DNA from: Anaeromyxobacter paludicola | GTDB taxonomy: Bacteria; Myxococcota; Myxococcia; Myxococcales; Anaeromyxobacteraceae | NCBI RefSeq assembly: GCF_023169965.1 | Contig: NZ_AP025592.1 | Span: 2,232,001-2,296,000, forward strand | Reading direction: 5' to 3' | Length of the DNA: 64,000 bases | Shown: one piece after another, positions 54,705-64,000 of the stretch | Position numbering within the stretch: the first letter of the stretch is position 1 | Layout of the letters: each line of letters starts with the position of its first letter | Translations under genes and position numbers: made by a program | The notes under the pieces: model-generated | The model's database searches: none | What the model saw: the letters and a program-made list of their open reading frames with translations, nothing else | Told to the model about the DNA's origin: nothing

Positions 54705-55463
54705 CTAGAGGCGCTCGTCGATGGCGCGGTTGGACATCTCGTCCGCCGCCGCGTTCTGCTCGCGCGGGATGTGGCGGACGCTCACCTGCGGGAACGCGGC
54801 GAGGAGCGCCTTGGCCTCGGCGTGGAGCGGGGCGAGGTGCTCGGCCTTGACGGCGTAGGTGCCGTCGAGCTGGCGGACGAGGAGCTCCGAGTCGGCGAGG
54901 ACCTCGAGCTCCTTGATGCCCATGGCCCGGGCGCGCTTGAGCCCGAGGATGAGCCCCATGTACTCGGCGACGTTGTTGGTGCTCTCGCCGAGGAACTTGC
55001 CCACCTTGGCGACGATGTGGCCGGCCGGGTTGACGATGACCGCGCCCGCGCCGGCAGGGCCGGGGTTGCCGCGGGCCGCGCCGTCGGTGAAGAGGCGCGT
55101 GCACGGCGGCGGGGCGGCCGCCTCGGTGGCGGCCCGCTCCCGCTCCTCGGCGGCGGCGGCGGCGCGGGCCTTCTTCTTCTGCTCGCGCTCCGCCTTCGAC
55201 TCGTTCATCGCCGCCTCGAGCTCCTCGGCGGAGGCGCGCGCGGCCTTCTCGACCTCGCTCGCCTTGCGGACCTTCATCGCGCCGGACTTCCCGCCGGAGG
55301 CCGGGGCCTGGGCGGCCTCGGCCTCCTCGATGCGGTCGGCGGCGGCGGCGAGGAACTTGCCGAGGGTGTCCCGGTCCCAGCCCTTGTAGCGGGCGAGGGT
55401 GCGCGGGAGCTCCTCGTTGGCCGCGATGAACCGGAGCAGCTCGGCGAGGACCTGCTTCGCCAC
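54705..55463 (-). CDS. rnhA: RNase HI with N-terminal extension
   Basis: A 252-residue protein starting at GTG 55463. The C-terminal ~130 residues are RNase HI, with all four carboxylates: Asp in LFTDGAARGNPGPAG, Glu in NNVAEYMGLILGLKRA, Asp in VLADSELLVRQLDG and Asp in QNAAADEMSNRAI. It cleaves the RNA strand of RNA-DNA hybrids. The first ~120 residues are a charged alpha-helical extension (VAKQVLAELLRFIAANEELP, then a Glu/Lys/Ala coiled coil), not the Cys-type hybrid-binding domain, so its role is unclear. A 2-nt gap to the preceding zinc-ribbon gene. Confidence 0.88.
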   Translation of the reverse strand: MAKQVLAELLRFIAANEELPRTLARYKGWDRDTLGKFLAAAADRIEEAEAAQAPASGGKSGAMKVRKASEVEKAARASAEELEAAMNESKAEREQKKKARAAAAAEERERAATEAAAPPPCTRLFTDGAARGNPGPAGAGAVIVNPAGHIVAKVGKFLGESTNNVAEYMGLILGLKRARAMGIKELEVLADSELLVRQLDGTYAVKAEHLAPLHAEAKALLAAFPQVSVRHIPREQNAAADEMSNRAIDERL

Positions 55464-55465
55464 GG

Positions 55466-56206
55466 CTAGGCCGGGTCGGGCGCCGGCGGGTTGACCGCGG
55501 CGGCCGAGTAGATGATGCGGTTGCAGCTCGGGCAGGTCTCGACCGAGTCGGCCCGCTGCAGCACGATGGAGAGCTGCGGCGGGATGTTCCGGTTGCACCC
55601 GGTGCACGTCGCGCCCACCACCGGCGAGACCGCGATCCCGGCGCGGCGGCGCCGGATGTTCTCGTAGCGGGAGAGGAGCGAGGCGTCCACGCGGGTCACC
55701 GCCTCGGCGCGGCGGGCGTCGAGCTCGCCCAGGCGGCGGGTCATCTCGGCCTCCGCCTGCTCGAGCCCCTGCCGGTCGCTCTGGGTCGCCATCTCGCGCT
55801 CGGAGAGCTCCTCGGCGCGCTGGTCCACCGCGGCGCGGAGGGTGCCCGCGGCCGCCGCGAGCGTCTTCAGCTGCTCCGACTGGGTCTCGTTGGTCTTCTT
55901 GGCGATGTCGATCTCGCGCGAGAGGGCGGCGTACTCGCGCGGCGTCTTGATCTCGCCGAGCCGGCCCTCCCACTTCTTCACCTTGTCGCGCTCCATGGCG
56001 AGCAGCGACTCGACCTGGCGGCGCTCCCGCTCGTTGTCCTCCAGGCGCCCCTTCTCGGCCTCGTAGGCGCGCTGCGCCTCCGACACCTTGGCCTCCAGCT
56101 CGGCGCGGCGGGCCGGCAGGCCCTCCGCCTCGGCGCGGACGGCGTTCATCTCGAGATCGATCTGCTGCAGCTCTTCCAGCGCTTTCAGCTTCTCACGCAA
56201 CGACAA
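55466..56206 (-). CDS. Coiled-coil C4 zinc-ribbon protein (CT398-like)
   Basis: A 246-residue protein. The first ~170 residues are a long coiled coil (LEAKVSEAQRAYEAEKGRLE pattern), and the C-terminal part is a C4 zinc ribbon (GATCTGCNRNIPPQL ... VETCPSCNRIIYS) of the PF02591/CT398 type. CT398 has been linked to sigma-54 and secretion in Chlamydia, but the function in other bacteria is unknown. It is co-transcribed with RNase HI and precedes tRNA-Met on the same strand. Cytoplasmic. Confidence 0.88.
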   Translation of the reverse strand: MSLREKLKALEELQQIDLEMNAVRAEAEGLPARRAELEAKVSEAQRAYEAEKGRLEDNERERRQVESLLAMERDKVKKWEGRLGEIKTPREYAALSREIDIAKKTNETQSEQLKTLAAAAGTLRAAVDQRAEELSEREMATQSDRQGLEQAEAEMTRRLGELDARRAEAVTRVDASLLSRYENIRRRRAGIAVSPVVGATCTGCNRNIPPQLSIVLQRADSVETCPSCNRIIYSAAAVNPPAPDPA

Positions 56207-56241
56207 AGCGACTTCCTCCTAGGTATCCCCGCCACGAAATG

Positions 56242-56313
56242 TAGGCCCACCAGGATTCGAACCTGGATCGGATCGGTTATGAGCCGACGGCTCTGCCGTT
56301 GAGCTATGGGCCC
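56242..56313 (-). tRNA. tRNA-Met (anticodon CAU)
   Basis: A 72-nt cloverleaf on the minus strand: acceptor GGGCCCA/TGGGCCT (one G-U pair), D-stem GCTC/GAGC, anticodon stem GTCGG with loop CTCATAA (anticodon CAT), T-arm CCAGG-TTCGAAT-CCTGG and discriminator A at 56242. CCA is not encoded. CAU tRNAs may be elongator Met or lysidine-modified Ile2; I call it elongator Met because the G1-U72 pair and initiator C1-A mismatch features do not suggest fMet. Certainty between Met and Ile2 is moderate. Confidence 0.85.
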
Positions 56314-56333
56314 GCCTCGGCGGGAGAGCCCGC

Positions 56334-56339
56334 ATCATA
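56334..56339 (-). promoter_or_regulatory. tRNA-Met -10 box
   Basis: TATGAT on the minus strand, about 14 bases upstream of the predicted RNA +1 region and 21 bases before the tRNA 5' end. The -35 is poor. Confidence 0.35.
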
Positions 56340-56355
56340 CACGGCCGGCCGCCGG

Positions 56356-58788
<2,433 letters not shown>

Positions 58789-58886
58789 GTGGCTGGGGTC
58801 CTCCGCCTTCTCGCGAACGGCAGTAGTAACGGGGTCGCGGCGGGTGAGCCCGCCCAACTTCCCAAGAATGCTTCGGAACGCGCCTT

Positions 58887-60773
58887 TCATCCTCGCTCCA
58901 GGGCGGACAGGCGCTTCTTCATGTCCTTGAGCCGGGCGGCGAGCTCGAGCCCTTCCGAGACCAGCTCCGCCGGCGAGGGGGAGCCGGCGCGGGCCACCTG
59001 GGCCTGGGCCTCGAGCAGGCGTCGCTCGAGCTGCGCCACCTTGGACTTCACCACCGCCCGGCGGAGCTCGCGCTCGGCCGCCGCCGCCTCGGGGCGGGCC
59101 GGGCCGAGCAGCTGGCGCACCCGGTTGAGCTGGGAGGGCGAGAGCAGCCCCTCGAGCCGCGCCGGCGCCTGCTCGCCCCGCAGGTCGCCGCGGACGAGCG
59201 CCCGGACCACCTCGGCCGGCCCGGGCGGCAGCAGATCGGCGAGCGCCTCCTCGTCGGCGACGCCGGCGAGGTCGGGGAACGAGGCGAGGAGGCCGAGGGC
59301 GTCCACCGCCGGCGTGGTGAGCACCCGGGCGCCGGGGCGGCGCGGCGGCTCCGGAGGAGGGAGGACCGGGCGCGACGGCGCCTCGCTCGTCGCGTGGGGC
59401 GCGGGGGCGGCGGCGGCGGCCGGGGCGGGCCGCCCGCGGCCGGACTGGGCCGGTCGCTCCACCTCGGCGGCGAGGAGGCCGGGGTCGATGGCGAGCCGCT
59501 TCGCGGCCCGCTCCTCGAACACCGAGCGCCCCAGGCCGGCCGGCATGGCGGCGAAGAACGGGCGGAGCTCGCGGACCGCGGCGAGCTTCTGCTCCACCGC
59601 GGCGTCGGCGCCGGCCCCGCCGCAGTGGGCGGCCACGGCGCGGTCGATGAGGAAGTCGGTGAGGGGCGTCGCCTGCGCCAGCAGCGCCTCCACGCCCTGG
59701 CGGCCGTTGGCGCGGGCGAACTCGTCGGGGTCGACCTTCCCGCGCTCGGCGGGGAGCACGGCCACCTTCCCCGACAGGCCCGAGGGCAGGATGGCCTGGG
59801 CCGCCTTGGCCGGCGCGGCGGCGCCCGCGGCGTCGCCGTCGAAGAGCGCCACCACCTCGCGGCAGTCGCAGCGGGCGAGCAGCTCGAGGTGCTCGGGCGT
59901 GAGCGCGGTGCCGCACACGGCGACGGCGTTCTTGACGCCCACCTGGTGCAGCCCGATCACGTCGAAGTAGCCCTCCACGAGTACGGCGCTCCGGGTCTTG
60001 CGGATGGCCTCGCGCGCGAGGTCGATCCCGTAGAGGACCCTGCTCTTCTTGTAGACCGGCGACTCGGGCGAGTTGATGTACTTCGCCAGCCGGTCGCCGT
60101 CCTGGCCCGGCAGCACCCGGCCGCCGAACCCGATCACCTCTCCGTCCAGGCCGGCGATGGGGAACATGAGCCGTCCCCGGAACCGGTCGTACGTCCTCCC
60201 CCCGTCCCGCTCGGCCACCAGGCCGGCGAGCTTCAGCGCCCCCTCGCCCACTCCCTTCGAAACCATCCGCGGCGTGAGATCGTTCCAGCCGCCCGCGGCG
60301 ACGCCGAGCCGGAAGGCCCGGACCATCTCCTCGGACGTGCCGCGCGCCTCGAGGTACCGCCGCGCCGCCGCGCCGTGCTCGCTCGCGAGCCTGGCGGCGA
60401 AGTAGCGCGCCGACGCGTCGCAGGCGAGCAGCGCCTCCTTGCGCTCCCGCCGCCGCTCCCGCTGCTCCGCCCCGTCCTCCTCGCGGTCGGGGATCTCGAC
60501 TCCCACCTCCGCCGCGAGCTGTCGCACCACCTCCGGGAACTCCTTGCCCTGCAGCTTCTGCAGGAACTTGAAGACGTCGCCCGCCTCCCCGCACCCGTAG
60601 CACTTGAAGTGCTTGTCCTCCGGGTAGACGTTGAAGCTCGGCGTCCGCTCCCCGTGGAAGGGACAGCACCCCTTCCACGTCCTTCCCGACCTCTTCAGCT
60701 CGACCGAGCGGCCGATCACCGCCACCGCGTCCACGCGTGCGCGGATCTCCTCGATGACGGCGTCCGGGATCAT
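58887..60773 (-). CDS. dnaG: DNA primase
   Basis: A 628-residue primase. N-terminal zinc-binding domain with [11 protein letters not shown] and [17 protein letters not shown] (CHC2 type), then the RNAP core ([52 protein letters not shown], a TOPRIM motif) and a Pro/Ala-rich region before the helicase-binding C-terminus. It synthesises the RNA primers at the fork. It lies between yqeY and rpoD in the macromolecular synthesis operon; its stop overlaps an upstream ATG by 4 nt. Confidence 0.95.
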   Translation of the reverse strand: MIPDAVIEEIRARVDAVAVIGRSVELKRSGRTWKGCCPFHGERTPSFNVYPEDKHFKCYGCGEAGDVFKFLQKLQGKEFPEVVRQLAAEVGVEIPDREEDGAEQRERRRERKEALLACDASARYFAARLASEHGAAARRYLEARGTSEEMVRAFRLGVAAGGWNDLTPRMVSKGVGEGALKLAGLVAERDGGRTYDRFRGRLMFPIAGLDGEVIGFGGRVLPGQDGDRLAKYINSPESPVYKKSRVLYGIDLAREAIRKTRSAVLVEGYFDVIGLHQVGVKNAVAVCGTALTPEHLELLARCDCREVVALFDGDAAGAAAPAKAAQAILPSGLSGKVAVLPAERGKVDPDEFARANGRQGVEALLAQATPLTDFLIDRAVAAHCGGAGADAAVEQKLAAVRELRPFFAAMPAGLGRSVFEERAAKRLAIDPGLLAAEVERPAQSGRGRPAPAAAAAPAPHATSEAPSRPVLPPPEPPRRPGARVLTTPAVDALGLLASFPDLAGVADEEALADLLPPGPAEVVRALVRGDLRGEQAPARLEGLLSPSQLNRVRQLLGPARPEAAAAERELRRAVVKSKVAQLERRLLEAQAQVARAGSPSPAELVSEGLELAARLKDMKKRLSALERG

Positions 60774-60795
60774 CCGGGCTCGGGCGTGACCTCCG

Positions 60796-61254
60796 CTACT
60801 TCCCGGCGAGCTTCTGCTTCACGAGGTCGCTCACCGCCTTCCCCTCGGCCCGGCCCTGCACCTCGGGGAGGAGCGCCTTCATGACCGCGCCCATGTCCTT
60901 CGGGCCCTTGGCGCCGGTCGCGGCGATGGCGGCATCGACCTTCTGGGCCAGCTCCTCCGGCGTGAGCTGCTGGGGGAGGTAGGCCTGGAGGATCACGATC
61001 TCGGCGTCCTCCTTGTCGGCGAGGTCGGCGCGGTTGCCGGCCCGGTACTGCTCCACCGAGTCGCGGCGCCGCTTGATCTCGGAGGCGATCACCTGCAGCA
61101 CGCCGGCGTCGTCGAGCGACGCGCCGGCGCCGCCCACCTCGATCTCGCGGTACTTGATGGCGCTCTTCAGCATGCGCAGGACGCTCTTGCGGAGCTCGTC
61201 CTTCGCCTGCATGGCCGTCTTGAGATCCGCGTCCAGCTGCTGCTTGAGCGCCAC
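60796..61254 (-). CDS. yqeY: GatB/YqeY domain protein
   Basis: A 152-residue protein of the YqeY family, related to the tail domain of the amidotransferase subunit GatB. LKQQLDADLKTAMQAKDELR begins it, with LRMLKSAIKYREIE and ASEIKRRRDSVEQYRAGNR, then the C-terminal GatB-like domain YLPQQLTPEELAQ and GAKGPKDMGAVMKALLPE. It starts at GTG 61254 with GGAAGAGAGGG before it. It is in the order rpsU-yqeY-dnaG-rpoD seen in many bacteria. The molecular role is not established. Confidence 0.9.
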   Translation of the reverse strand: MALKQQLDADLKTAMQAKDELRKSVLRMLKSAIKYREIEVGGAGASLDDAGVLQVIASEIKRRRDSVEQYRAGNRADLADKEDAEIVILQAYLPQQLTPEELAQKVDAAIAATGAKGPKDMGAVMKALLPEVQGRAEGKAVSDLVKQKLAGK

Positions 61255-61271
61255 GGCGCCCTCTCTTCCGG

Positions 61272-61466
61272 CTAGTAGGACTTGCGCGCCTTCTTCATCG
61301 CCCGCTTCTTCGCCGCGAGCGCCTTCTTCTTGCGCTTCACGCTGGGCTTCTCGTAGTGCTCGCGCTTGCGGATCTCCGAGAGGATGCCGGCCTTCTCGCA
61401 CTGCTTCTTGAAACGCTTCATGGCGTTCTCGAAGGACTCGCCATCCTTGACTCGCACTCCGGTCAT
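61272..61466 (-). CDS. rpsU: 30S ribosomal protein S21
   Basis: A 64-residue basic protein with the S21 pattern [36 protein letters not shown] and a Lys/Arg-rich end. S21 binds the 30S head near the Shine-Dalgarno helix. It is the first gene of the rpsU-yqeY-dnaG-rpoD operon. RBS GAGGAAA before ATG 61466. Confidence 0.95.
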   Translation of the reverse strand: MTGVRVKDGESFENAMKRFKKQCEKAGILSEIRKREHYEKPSVKRKKKALAAKKRAMKKARKSY

Positions 61467-61492
61467 TCAGTTTCCTCGCTCGGCGGTGATGG

Positions 61493-61532
61493 GCTGCAAA
61501 AGGCAAGGAGCCGGGCGGGAAGCGCCCGGCTC
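61493..61532 (-). terminator. Hairpin with T-rich tract in the rpsU leader
   Basis: On the minus strand a 10-bp perfect stem (61532-61523 with 61517-61508, loop CTTCC) is followed by CTTGCCTTTTGC. It lies between the rpsU promoter and rpsU, so it may end read-through from the his operon and also attenuate the ribosomal operon. Confidence 0.65.
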
Positions 61533-61555
61533 TCGTTGGGTGGACAGACGCGCCC

Positions 61556-61584
61556 GTTTAACGGACAAGGGCCCGCCCTGTCAA
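61556..61584 (-). promoter_or_regulatory. rpsU operon promoter
   Basis: On the minus strand a perfect TTGACA (61584-61579), a 17-base spacer and TTAAAC (61561-61556); +1 near 61549. It overlaps the end of hisE and drives the rpsU-rpoD operon. Confidence 0.75.
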
Positions 61585-61931
61585 GGGTTCTTCCCCCCGG
61601 CAGAGGGGCCGCTCGCACCCGGAGAGGCGGGGGCGTGGCGCCGCTCCAGGATCGCGTAGACCTCGGACGGCGTCACGTCGGCCGACGCGAGGAGCACGAA
61701 CAGGTGGTAGAGCAGGTCGGCGGCCTCGTGGGCGAGGTGGTCCTTGGAGTCCTTCCCGTCGACGAGCCCCTGGTGGGCCTCGTTGACCTCGTAGGCCTCC
61801 TCCGCGATCTTCCGCCGGATCTTGGCGGGGTTGGCGAGCAGCTGCCGGGTGTAGCTCGTCCCCGCGCCATCGTCGGCCTTGCGCGACTCGATGGTGGCCC
61901 AGAGCTTCGCCAGGAATCGTTCGTCTGCCAT
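61581..61931 (-). CDS. hisE: Phosphoribosyl-ATP pyrophosphatase
   Basis: A 116-residue MazG-like enzyme converting phosphoribosyl-ATP to phosphoribosyl-AMP, the second step of histidine synthesis. AKLWATIESRKADDGAGTSYTRQLL and the metal motif EEAYEVNEAHQGL (ExxE...) with LAHEAADLLYHLFVLL are typical. It is the last his gene of the block. The rpsU promoter overlaps its stop codon. The gap to hisI is 16 bases. Confidence 0.93.
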   Translation of the reverse strand: MADERFLAKLWATIESRKADDGAGTSYTRQLLANPAKIRRKIAEEAYEVNEAHQGLVDGKDSKDHLAHEAADLLYHLFVLLASADVTPSEVYAILERRHAPASPGASGPSAGGKNP

Positions 61932-61947
61932 GTCGGGGTCTCTCCGT

Positions 61948-62261
61948 TCAGGAAAAGCAGCTGCGGCTGCCGGTGTGGCAGGCCGGTCCGGTCTGCCGCA
62001 CGAGGTAGAGGACGGCGTCGGCGTCGCAGTCCACCTTCACCGCGACGACCTCCTGCAGGTGGCCGCTCGTGGCCCCCTTCTTCCACAGCTCGCGGCGGCT
62101 GCGCGACCAGTAGTGCGCATAACCGGTGGCGACGGTGGCGTCGAGCGCCTCGCGGCTGGCCCAGGCGAGCATGAGGACGGTGCCGTCCTCCTCCTGGGCG
62201 ATCACCGGGACGAGGCCGCGCTCGTCGTACTTGAGGCCGTCGAGAACGCCGGGGGCGAGCG

Positions 62262-62268
<7 letters not shown>
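61948..62268 (-). CDS. hisI: Phosphoribosyl-AMP cyclohydrolase
   Basis: A 106-residue enzyme opening the purine ring of phosphoribosyl-AMP (third step). [19 protein letters not shown] and [20 protein letters not shown] with the zinc/magnesium ligands [11 protein letters not shown] and [12 protein letters not shown] are complete. It starts at GTG 62268, overlapping the hisF stop by 7 nt, with GAGG upstream. It is separate from hisE, not fused. Confidence 0.94.
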
Positions 62269-63023
<755 letters not shown>

Positions 63024-63743
63024 CTAGGTCGTCTCCCCGGAGAGGCGCAGCGCGTCGGCGAGCTCGAGCCGCCGCTCGTACAGCGCCTTCCCGATTATCA
63101 CGCCGGCGAGGCCGGCCTCCACGCAGGCGCGCACGTCGTCGAGGCTCGCCACGCCGCCCGACGCCACCACCGGCACCCCGGCGTCGCGCTGCAGCGCCGC
63201 CGCGCCGGCGGCGTCCACCCCGGTGAACATGCCGTCGCGGGCGACGTCGGTGTACTCGACGAGCGACACCCCGGCGTCGCGCACCCGCTTCGCGACCTCC
63301 ACCGCCTGGAGCCCGCTCCCCGACTCCCAGCCCTGCACCGCCACCTCGCCCCCCTTGGCGTCGATGGCGGCGTAGACGCGGCCCGGGAAGGCCCGGCAGG
63401 CCTGCTGCACCAGCTCGAGCCGCGACACCGCCGCGGTGCCGACGACGGCCGCCCGGGCCCCGGCGGCGAGCACCGCCTCGATGGCCTCGAGGCTGCGCAG
63501 CCCGCCGCCCACCTCCACCTCGACCTCCACGGCGGCGATGGCCTTCACGGCGGCGGTGTTGACCGGCCGCCCGGCCCGGGCGCCGTCGAGGTCCACCACG
63601 TGGATGCGCCGGGCGCCGGCCTTGCGGAAGCCTTCGGCCACCTCGGCCGGATCGGCGGAGTAGACGGTCTGGGTGTCGAAGTCGCCCTTCTGGAGCCGCA
63701 CCACGCGGCCGCCCATCAGGTCGATGGCGGGGAGCACGATCAT
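63024..63743 (-). CDS. hisA: ProFAR isomerase HisA
   Basis: A 239-residue TIM-barrel isomerase that opens the ribose of Pro[22 protein letters not shown] (Asp 8), [17 protein letters not shown] and [15 protein letters not shown] (second Asp) with [13 protein letters not shown] match the family. It is paralogous to HisF with the same half-barrel repeat. Six bases downstream of hisH. Confidence 0.95.
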   Translation of the reverse strand: MIVLPAIDLMGGRVVRLQKGDFDTQTVYSADPAEVAEGFRKAGARRIHVVDLDGARAGRPVNTAAVKAIAAVEVEVEVGGGLRSLEAIEAVLAAGARAAVVGTAAVSRLELVQQACRAFPGRVYAAIDAKGGEVAVQGWESGSGLQAVEVAKRVRDAGVSLVEYTDVARDGMFTGVDAAGAAALQRDAGVPVVASGGVASLDDVRACVEAGLAGVIIGKALYERRLELADALRLSGETT

Positions 63744-63749
63744 GGATCC

Positions 63750-64000
63750 CTACAGGCGCACGAAGCGCTCGAGGAGCGCGAGCCCGACCTTCTGGCTCTT
63801 CTCGGGGTGGAACTGGACGGCGAAGACGTTGCCCCGCGCCAGGGCGGCGCAGTAGTCGCGGCCGTGGGTGGCGAGGAGCGCGGTGCCCTCCGCCCCGGCG
63901 GGCGCCGCGTAGGAGTGGGCGAAGTAGACGTACTGCCCGTCGAGCGGGCGGAAGAGCGGGTGGCAGGCCGCCGTGGCCCGCACCGGGCTCCAGCCGATGT
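63750..64000 (-). CDS. hisH: Imidazole glycerol phosphate synthase subunit HisH (partial)
   Basis: The C-terminal ~83 residues of a class I glutamine amidotransferase, running off the right edge. GWSPVRA, the tyrosine-rich [11 protein letters not shown] and the catalytic His-Glu in [16 protein letters not shown] are diagnostic of HisH, which supplies ammonia to HisF. The catalytic Cys region lies outside the window. It is the first visible gene of hisHAFIE. Confidence 0.93.
   Translation of the reverse strand, partial: IGWSPVRATAACHPLFRPLDGQYVYFAHSYAAPAGAEGTALLATHGRDYCAALARGNVFAVQFHPEKSQKVGLALLERFVRL

Noticed and set aside
58789-58890. An upstream ATG at 58890 as the start of rpoD
   Set aside because: Although it overlaps the dnaG stop by 4 nt, the intervening 102 bases lack G/C third-position bias, so I take ATG 58788. 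The longer form remains possible.

Overview
The window is very GC-rich DNA with strong G/C bias at third codon positions, dense operons with 4-nt stop/start overlaps, GTG and TTG starts, a sigma-54 style regulator, a MYXO-CTERM-like surface protein and a giant multiheme c-type cytochrome with its own maturation genes. I infer a member of the Myxococcota, most likely Anaeromyxobacter or a close relative. That is a judgement from gene content, since no search was run. There is no plasmid, prophage backbone, insertion sequence or CRISPR array. One stretch, about 39.8-42.3 kb, is visibly richer in A/T and looks acquired.

Layout, left to right. 0-2 kb: the tail of an unknown gene and two overlapping genes for envelope proteins, with a tandem palindromic operator upstream. 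2-4.3 kb: two different aspartate-semialdehyde dehydrogenases separated by a strong terminator. 4.4-13 kb: a minus-strand block with a thioesterase, a TIGR01777 epimerase, an M50 protease, tsaB, rseP, dxr, cdsA and uppS (isoprenoid and phospholipid synthesis, envelope stress, tRNA modification). 13-19.6 kb: mostly plus-strand genes (Ser/Thr kinase, a DnaC-like helicase-loader pair, hotdog thioesterase, acyl-CoA ligase on the minus strand, alpha/beta hydrolase, macrodomain protein). Several start directly at a predicted +1, so their mRNAs look leaderless. 19.6-25.7 kb: aspartokinase, a four-gene gliding-type ABC exporter locus, rpoZ and a Cys-rich lipoprotein. 25.7-29.4 kb: two unknown genes divergent from groES-groEL, which carry a variant CIRCE operator. 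29.4-39.5 kb: a membrane protein, an ALG5-like glycosyltransferase, and a heavy-metal RND efflux operon (czcCBA type) preceded by its own histidine kinase and sigma-54 activator, with a sigma-54 promoter and palindromic upstream sites between them.

39.8-42.9 kb: the A/T-richer segment with a divergent TcmP / Gp37-Gp68 (DUF5131) pair and a YafK-type L,D-transpeptidase-fold gene, next to rnpB (RNase P RNA, minus strand). 43.4-52.8 kb: a roughly 2,430-residue secreted protein made of repeated beta-sandwich/Fn3-like modules followed by 14 heme-binding motifs, one of them the unusual CX3CH. Its stop codon overlaps a ResB gene, followed by CcsA. This cytochrome plus private system II maturation operon, with a sigma-54-like promoter, is the most interesting part of the window. 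52.8-64 kb: housekeeping genes: a large membrane protein, RNase HI, a zinc-ribbon coiled-coil protein, tRNA(CAU), the rpsU-yqeY-dnaG-rpoD macromolecular synthesis operon, and hisHAFIE running off the right edge.

A second theme is a family of short GC-rich palindromes, found both between genes and inside reading frames. Inside three genes they encode nearly the same peptide (APS-P/L-ALPR...AGEG), much like the coding palindromic elements of Rickettsia.
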